A DNA stretch of 10,535 nt from Clostridiales bacterium (GTDB lineage: Bacteria; Bacillota; Clostridia; Caldicoprobacterales; UBA3941), in NCBI GenBank assembly GCA_012522165.1, contig JAAYKZ010000292.1:1-10535 (forward strand), given 5' to 3'. Numbering within the stretch: the stretch's first letter is position 1; the number at the start of each line of letters is the position of its first letter. Made by a program: the position numbers and the translations under genes. The notes below the pieces were generated by a model. That model did no database searches, was not told where the DNA came from, and worked only from the letters and a program-made list of their open reading frames with translations. Of the stretch, positions 6,357 to 10,535 are shown piece by piece.

Positions 6357-6684
6357 ATAGAGCTTTTTGTATAAATTTTTCTAATTCGGCCTTAGGTCTA
6401 GCACCCATTATTTGATCTACTATTTCACCATCCTTAAATAAAATCAATGTTGGAATGCTCATGACCCTAAATTGTGACGCCAGATCTCTGTTATCATCTA
6501 CATTTACCTTAGCAACCTTAACCTTGCCGTCAAATTCATCGGCTAATTGATCAATTATGGGTGCAATCATCTTACATGGACCACACCAAGCTGCCCAAAA
6601 ATCTACTAATACAGGTATATCAGCATTCATAACTTCTTGCTCAAAGTTATTTGAGTCCAAAATAACTACTTTATCATTTGCCAT
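6355..6684 (-). CDS. trxA: Thioredoxin
   Basis: This cytoplasmic dithiol oxidoreductase reduces protein disulfides using electrons from thioredoxin reductase. The protein has 109 residues, a single thioredoxin fold. The active site WCGPC is at 33-37 (C34, C37), DFWAAWCGPCK is fully canonical, the cis-proline is P78 in SIPT, and the buried Asp is D28 in VLVDFW. The ATG lies inside the end of rseC (11-nt overlap), with AAGGAG 9 nt upstream, so the two are probably translationally coupled. It is the last gene before the terminator and so may be expressed under the T-box in front of hisS. No thioredoxin reductase gene is in the window. Identity is clear. Confidence 0.97.
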   Translation of the reverse strand: MANDKVVILDSNNFEQEVMNADIPVLVDFWAAWCGPCKMIAPIIDQLADEFDGKVKVAKVNVDDNRDLASQFRVMSIPTLILFKDGEIVDQIMGARPKAELEKFIQKAL

Positions 6685-7126
6685 CTTCCATTTCTCCTTT
6701 CGAAGATAAATTTATAATTGATATCATCTTAGGAGTGTAATCTCCTTTTTTATTAAACAAAGGATCTACTGCTCTTATACCTAGAAATGAGAGTATAGTA
6801 AGTATTATACCGCCAATTGCTCCGTATAATTCAGTATCTTTGGATAATTGCTCTGCTAGAGCATATCCTCCTATTACACCTAATATAAGGGCAATTAATG
6901 GTATCACATATACTATAGCAGATGCTTTTAGAATGGAGATTGACTTTAGTTCTAGCTCTACCCAATCTCCAAGCTTAGCACCAAGATCATTAGCTACAGG
7001 CAGTAAAATTTCATTTTGATCTTTTCTCATACCGCAAGCTGTACATGATCCGCAGCTAGATCTTCTTTCTATCTTAATGATAGCGGTTTTTTCTTTTATA
7101 TCGGCAACTTTGCCAATCTCTCTCAC
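6674..7126 (-). CDS. RseC/MucC-family membrane protein (SoxR-reducing system RseC-like)
   Basis: The product of 150 residues matches the RseC/MucC family by layout. It has a short N-terminal domain (REIGKVADIKEKTAIIKIER), a cysteine cluster CGSCTACG (C25, C28, C31), a small barrel-like stretch (LGDWVELEL), then two transmembrane helices at about 67-90 (AIVYVIPLIALILGVIGGYA) and 100-119 (YGAIGGIILTILSFLGIRAV), and a charged tail. In E. coli RseC works with the Rsx/Rnf electron-transfer complex that keeps SoxR reduced; its role in Clostridia is not established. No rnf genes are here. The frame is open to a TTG at 7177, but AAAGGA at 7136-7141 suits the GTG at 7126 best, and that start gives the usual family beginning M-R-E-I-G-K-V. 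ATG 7132 is the alternative. It follows aspS after 62 nt without a terminator, and trxA starts inside it. Confidence 0.8.
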   Translation of the reverse strand: MREIGKVADIKEKTAIIKIERRSSCGSCTACGMRKDQNEILLPVANDLGAKLGDWVELELKSISILKASAIVYVIPLIALILGVIGGYALAEQLSKDTELYGAIGGIILTILSFLGIRAVDPLFNKKGDYTPKMISIINLSSKGEMEDGK

Positions 7127-7135
7127 ATACATCAG

Positions 7136-7141
7136 TCCTTT
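7136..7141 (-). promoter_or_regulatory. Ribosome binding site favouring the GTG start of the RseC-like gene
   Basis: AAAGGA on the minus strand is 9 nt before GTG 7124-7126 but only 3 nt before ATG 7130-7132, which is too close for normal initiation. The far upstream TTG and ATG codons (7177, 7171, 7159) have no comparable site. Confidence 0.55.
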
Positions 7142-7188
7142 AAAGCCGATATTTTTCATATGATTATACATAACCAATTTTTCAAAAA

Positions 7189-8991
7189 CTAAACATCCTT
7201 ATTTTCTATCTTTTTATCTACGCTTATATGAAGTTCATTAAGTTGTTTTTCATCTACAAATGAAGGTGCATTGGTCATGAGATCAGATGCATTCTGTACT
7301 TTAGGGAATGCAATTACGTCTCTAATAGAGGTTTTGCCTGCTAACAATGCTGCAATTCGGTCAAGACCATAAGCAATTCCTCCGTGAGGCGGCGCCCCAA
7401 ATTTGAAGGCCTCCAACAGGAATCCAAACTGCTCCCATGCATTTTCCATGGTAAAGCCTAAGGCCTTAAACATTCTCTCCTGCAGGGAAATATCATGGAT
7501 TCTTATGCTTCCACCACCTATTTCATTACCATTTAACACCATATCATAGGCTTTTGCTCGCACCTTTTCTGGCTCAGACTCCAATAAATGCAAGTCTTCA
7601 TCCATAGGTGAGGTAAATGGATGATGTTTTGCTACATATCTACCTTCTTCTTGGTCATATTCAAATAGAGGAAATTCAGTAATCCATAATAAGTTATATT
7701 CATCTTTTGGAACTATGTCAAGACGTCTCGCCAGCTCTAATCTCAATTGTCCAAGGGCCTGAAATACAACTTCATTTTCATCAGCTATAAATAATAGAAG
7801 ATCTCCAGGCTCAGCATTTAGTTGATTTAAAATTTCGTTAAGCTCTTCCTGGCTTAAAAACTTAGCTATGGGTGATTTAACGCCTTCTGGTGTAACATTT
7901 ATCCAAGCCAAGCCCTTTGCTCTATAGGTCTTGACAAACTCACCTAAGGAATCAATATCTCTTCTCGAAAACTTAGCTCCGGCCCCTTTTGCATTTATGG
8001 CCCTGACACTGCCACCTTTTTTAACTGCTCCGGAAAATACCTTAAATTCCGAATTGGCAACAAAGGAGCTAACATCAACAAGCTCCAATCCAAATCTAGT
8101 ATCAGGCTTATCTGAACCATACCTTTCCATAGCCTCTTTATAGGTCATACGCTTAAAAGGGATTGGAATATCTACGTCTAAAACCTGTTTAAAAATATAG
8201 GCAATCAGTGCCTCGTTAATAGCCAAGACATCATCAACTTCTACAAAGGACATCTCTATATCAATCTGGGTAAATTCAGGCTGCCTATCAGCCCGCAGGT
8301 CCTCATCTCTAAAACATCTAACAATTTGATAATATCTATCATAGCCAGCAAGCATTAACAGCTGCTTAAATAGCTGGGGAGATTGAGGCAGTGCATAAAA
8401 CTTGCCAGGGTGAACTCTGCTAGGTACCAAATAATCCCTAGCACCTTCTGGAGTACTTTTGGTTAGCATAGGGGTTTCAATCTCCAAAAAACCTCTTTCG
8501 TTTAGAAAATTCCTTACTTGACTTGCTATTTTATGCCTAATCATAAGGTTTCTCTGCATTTCAGGCCTTCTAAGATCTAGATATCTGTATTTATATCTTA
8601 ACGCCTCGCTTACGTTGGTATTATCCTCAATATAAAAGGGTGGCGTCTCTGATTTTGATAAGACTCGAAGCTCCTCTGCTTTTACTTCTATTTCGCCTGT
8701 GGCCATGTTAGGATTAATGGCTTCTGGGGCCCTGTTTATAACCTGTCCCCTACAAGCAATAACATATTCACTACGCAAAGTAGCTGCTTTGTTAAAGAGG
8801 TCATTAGAATCATCTTGGTCGAAAACCAGCTGTATTATTCCTGTTCTATCTCTTAGAGTAACAAAAATGAGGCCGCCTAAATCCCGTCGTCTTTGCACCC
8901 ATCCCATGAGAACTACATCCTCACCTACATTTTGCGATGTGAGCTCACCGCACATATGAGTTCTTTTAAGTCCTTTAATCGATTCTCCCAT
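7189..8991 (-). CDS. aspS: Aspartyl-tRNA synthetase, bacterial type
   Basis: This class IIb synthetase charges tRNA-Asp. It has 600 residues, the normal bacterial length including the internal GAD insertion. The N-terminal anticodon-binding OB domain contains GWVQRRRDLGGLIF (30-43). Motif 1 lies around GFLEIETPML (167-176), motif 2 is RCFRDEDLRADRQPEFTQID (225-244), the insertion spans roughly 290-420, and motif 3 is GIAYGLDRIAALL (538-550). The residue after RRRD is Leu; in the Pseudomonas work the non-discriminating enzyme has His there, so this hints at a tRNA-Asp-specific enzyme, a tentative reading. The ATG follows the hisS stop by one base, and its ribosome binding site is poor (GGCGG about 8 nt upstream), suggesting coupling to hisS. 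Its expression is expected to follow the T-box in front of hisS. Confidence 0.97.
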   Translation of the reverse strand: MGESIKGLKRTHMCGELTSQNVGEDVVLMGWVQRRRDLGGLIFVTLRDRTGIIQLVFDQDDSNDLFNKAATLRSEYVIACRGQVINRAPEAINPNMATGEIEVKAEELRVLSKSETPPFYIEDNTNVSEALRYKYRYLDLRRPEMQRNLMIRHKIASQVRNFLNERGFLEIETPMLTKSTPEGARDYLVPSRVHPGKFYALPQSPQLFKQLLMLAGYDRYYQIVRCFRDEDLRADRQPEFTQIDIEMSFVEVDDVLAINEALIAYIFKQVLDVDIPIPFKRMTYKEAMERYGSDKPDTRFGLELVDVSSFVANSEFKVFSGAVKKGGSVRAINAKGAGAKFSRRDIDSLGEFVKTYRAKGLAWINVTPEGVKSPIAKFLSQEELNEILNQLNAEPGDLLLFIADENEVVFQALGQLRLELARRLDIVPKDEYNLLWITEFPLFEYDQEEGRYVAKHHPFTSPMDEDLHLLESEPEKVRAKAYDMVLNGNEIGGGSIRIHDISLQERMFKALGFTMENAWEQFGFLLEAFKFGAPPHGGIAYGLDRIAALLAGKTSIRDVIAFPKVQNASDLMTNAPSFVDEKQLNELHISVDKKIENKDV

Positions 8992-8992
8992 C

Positions 8993-10264
8993 TTATTTCA
9001 CCGCCCCTTTTTTGCTCTTTAAGTAATCAACAACTTTATCTTGGGATACTAATTCTTCACTACCATCTTCCATAGACCGAACCTTGATTTGGTTATTTTG
9101 TATTTCCTCTTCTCCAAGAATACATACCCATGAAACACTGGCTTTGTCAGCGAACTTAAATTGTGCTTTTACGCTTCTACCTACATGATCCATATCTGCT
9201 AGGATATCGTTAGCCCTCATAAGCTGTAATAGCTCAAAGGCTTTATATCTTGCTTGCTGACCAATGGTTACAAAGTAAATATCCCTGGCCTTTTGCTGAG
9301 GTATCTCTATATTTTGACTCTCCAAAGCCAACAGCAGTCTTTCCAGACCTAATCCAAACCCAGCACCAGGAGTATCAGGACCACCGCATTCTTTGACCAA
9401 TCCGTCATATCTTCCTCCTCCACATACGGTACCCTGGGCGCCTATTTGATTAGAAATAATTTCAAATACAGTCTTGCTGTAATAATCCAATCCTCTTACA
9501 ATCATGGGATTTATCTTATATTCTATACCTATAGCTGCCAGATAACTTTGTAGTTCTTCAAAGTGAGTACTGCACTCTTCGCATAGATAGTCCAATATAA
9601 TAGGTGCGTCTTTTACAATAACTCCACATTCCTTATTCTTGCAATCTAAAATTCTAAGCGGGTTCTTTTCATATCGAGTATTGCAGGTTTGGCATAGTTC
9701 ATCCAAATGCTCCTCCAAATATTTTTTTAATACTTCATGATATTTAGGACGACAATTAGGGCATCCTATGCTGTTTATATTAAGCTCTAATCCTTTAAGT
9801 CCTAGACTATCAAATAGTTTCATAGCTAAAGCAATTATTTCCCCATCTATGGACGCTTCCTTTGCTCCAAAAACCTCTACTCCAAACTGATGATGTTGTC
9901 TAAGTCTCCCCGCCTGAGGATTTTCGTATCTAAAAACCGGGGTTATATAATACATTTTAATGGGCTGAGCAACATTGTGTAAACCATGTTCTATGTATGC
10001 CCTAACTACCCCTGCTGTTCCTTCAGGTTTTAATGTTATGCTTCTATTTCCTTTATCAAGAAAAGTATACATCTCTTTTTGGACTATATCAGTAGTATCT
10101 CCGACACCACGAACAAATAGCTCCGTATGCTCAAATATAGGGGTTCTAATTTCTTTATATCCAAAAAGCTGTGTAATTTCACGAATTATTTTCTCTAAAT
10201 AATGCCATTTATAGGATTCGCTAGGCATTACATCTTTTGTGCCTCTTGGCGCTTTTGTAATCAT
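8993..10264 (-). CDS. hisS: Histidyl-tRNA synthetase
   Basis: This class II synthetase charges tRNA-His. It has 423 residues, the usual length. The start PRGTKDVMP (6-14) is typical. Motif 2 is around FRYENPQAGRLRQHHQFGVE (111-130), the histidine-specific signatures are RGLDYYSKTVFE (257-268) and GGGRYDGL (283-289), and motif 3 is GFGLGLERLLL (302-312). A C-terminal anticodon-binding domain follows from about 325. The insertion domain carries eight cysteines in pairs: C168/C171, C191/C194, C208/C213 and C228/C231. This pattern suggests a metal site and is a feature I associate with Firmicute HisRS. AAAGGAGG lies close before the ATG. It is the first gene behind the T-box and is followed by aspS after one base. 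Identity is certain; the metal site is inferred. Confidence 0.97.
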   Translation of the reverse strand: MITKAPRGTKDVMPSESYKWHYLEKIIREITQLFGYKEIRTPIFEHTELFVRGVGDTTDIVQKEMYTFLDKGNRSITLKPEGTAGVVRAYIEHGLHNVAQPIKMYYITPVFRYENPQAGRLRQHHQFGVEVFGAKEASIDGEIIALAMKLFDSLGLKGLELNINSIGCPNCRPKYHEVLKKYLEEHLDELCQTCNTRYEKNPLRILDCKNKECGVIVKDAPIILDYLCEECSTHFEELQSYLAAIGIEYKINPMIVRGLDYYSKTVFEIISNQIGAQGTVCGGGRYDGLVKECGGPDTPGAGFGLGLERLLLALESQNIEIPQQKARDIYFVTIGQQARYKAFELLQLMRANDILADMDHVGRSVKAQFKFADKASVSWVCILGEEEIQNNQIKVRSMEDGSEELVSQDKVVDYLKSKKGAVK

Positions 10265-10303
10265 CTTTTTCCTCCTTTAACTAAACTTTTATTAATATAT
10301 AAT

Positions 10304-10348
10304 AAAAAAACACCCACATCCCAATCATTAGTTTGAAAGGGACGGGAG
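10304..10348 (-). terminator. Regulated terminator of the T-box leader
   Basis: On the minus strand CTCCCGTCCC (10339-10348) can pair imperfectly with GGGATGTGGG (10313-10322), with the inner TCCC/GGGA exact, followed by seven T (10304-10310). Its 5' arm is also the 3' side of the antiterminator, so the two structures exclude each other, as expected for a T-box. It ends about 24 nt before the hisS ribosome binding site. Confidence 0.8.
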
Positions 10349-10535
10349 CGTTTCCCGCGGTGCCACCCTTGTTGGAGAAATCATTGACTTTTCATTGACC
10401 TCTCCCACTTAAAAATCTAACGCTTTTTATGCGTACACTGCCTACTATTATTTCAGCAGGTCGGTTCTAGGGTTGTCATTCACTAGCTTATACTAAAGAG
10501 GTGCTTTCAGCCACGACACCTCATCTCTTTTTAGC
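10304..10535 (-). promoter_or_regulatory. T-box leader controlling the hisS-aspS operon (5' end outside the window)
   Basis: On the minus strand the universal T-box core AAGGGTGGCACCGCGGG lies at 10354-10370. The antiterminator (10337-10370) forms from AAGGG with CCCTT and GCGGGA with TCCCGT, leaving the UGGCACC bulge at 10359-10365. Upstream are a Stem I arm (GAGGTG with CACCTC, 10498-10522, around GTGGCTGAAAG), a small hairpin CCTGCT/AGTAGG (10441-10461), and a stem just before the core (GGAGA with TCTCC). The likely specifier is GAC at 10475-10477, in the context GAAT-GAC-AACCCTAGAA, meaning aspartate. The bulge base C in UGGC would pair with discriminator G73, as in tRNA-Asp but not tRNA-His (C73). 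Uncharged tRNA should therefore favour read-through into hisS and aspS. The promoter and the start of Stem I lie beyond 10535. Confidence 0.95.

Noticed and set aside
7163..7168. Internal promoter (TATAAT) before the RseC-like gene
   Set aside because: No acceptable -35 lies 16-18 nt upstream, and the box falls in an AT-rich spacer where such words are expected by chance.
8992..8992. Separate transcription unit for aspS
   Set aside because: Only one base separates hisS and aspS, leaving no room for a promoter other than within hisS, where none was noticed.
10498..10522. His codon CAC in the T-box as the specifier
   Set aside because: The CAC at 10501-10503 is part of the CACCTC strand of a Stem I arm and paired, not in the specifier loop context.

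Overview
The window is AT-rich chromosomal DNA of a low-GC Gram-positive bacterium, most likely a member of the Clostridia. The evidence is the strong AGGAGG-type ribosome binding sites, a T-box leader, an IscR/IscS/IscU/MnmA cluster without HscA/HscB, a HisRS with a cysteine-rich insertion, and a gene order (hisS, aspS, rarA, Rrf2 regulator, cysteine desulfurase, mnmA) recalled from the Bacillus hisS-to-mnmA neighbourhood. Species cannot be assigned from the sequence alone. All nine genes lie on the minus strand, so transcription runs from right (10535) to left (1). No mobile element, CRISPR array, tRNA or rRNA was seen. This is mostly core housekeeping DNA, and the best leads are in the regulatory and intergenic stretches.

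Right block (10535 to about 6329): a T-box leader, truncated by the window edge, precedes hisS, then aspS (1-nt gap), an RseC-family membrane redox protein, and trxA, which starts inside the rseC gene. A clear intrinsic terminator overlaps the trxA stop codon. The T-box appears to read tRNA-Asp rather than tRNA-His: a GAC triplet sits at the specifier position, and the UGGC bulge would pair with a G73 discriminator. Aspartyl-tRNA charging may therefore control both synthetases and two thiol-redox genes.

Middle block (6307 to 3364): glyA has its own near-consensus promoter and a GTG start. A 300-base gap follows, holding an extended -10 promoter, a 12-bp perfect inverted repeat that closes a long imperfect hairpin, and a diverged 19-nt direct repeat. 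It may be a structured leader or an unidentified small RNA. The gap ends at rarA, encoding an AAA+ replication-fork ATPase.

Left block (3336 to 19): a strong promoter (TTGACA, 17 nt, TACTAT) and a possible IscR half-site precede iscR (TTG start), iscS, iscU and mnmA. The last three overlap or are tightly spaced, which suggests translational coupling. The operon ends at a terminator at the left edge. IscS supplies persulfide sulfur both to IscU for Fe-S cluster assembly and, probably, to MnmA for tRNA wobble-uridine thiolation, while IscR may sense cluster status and adjust the operon.
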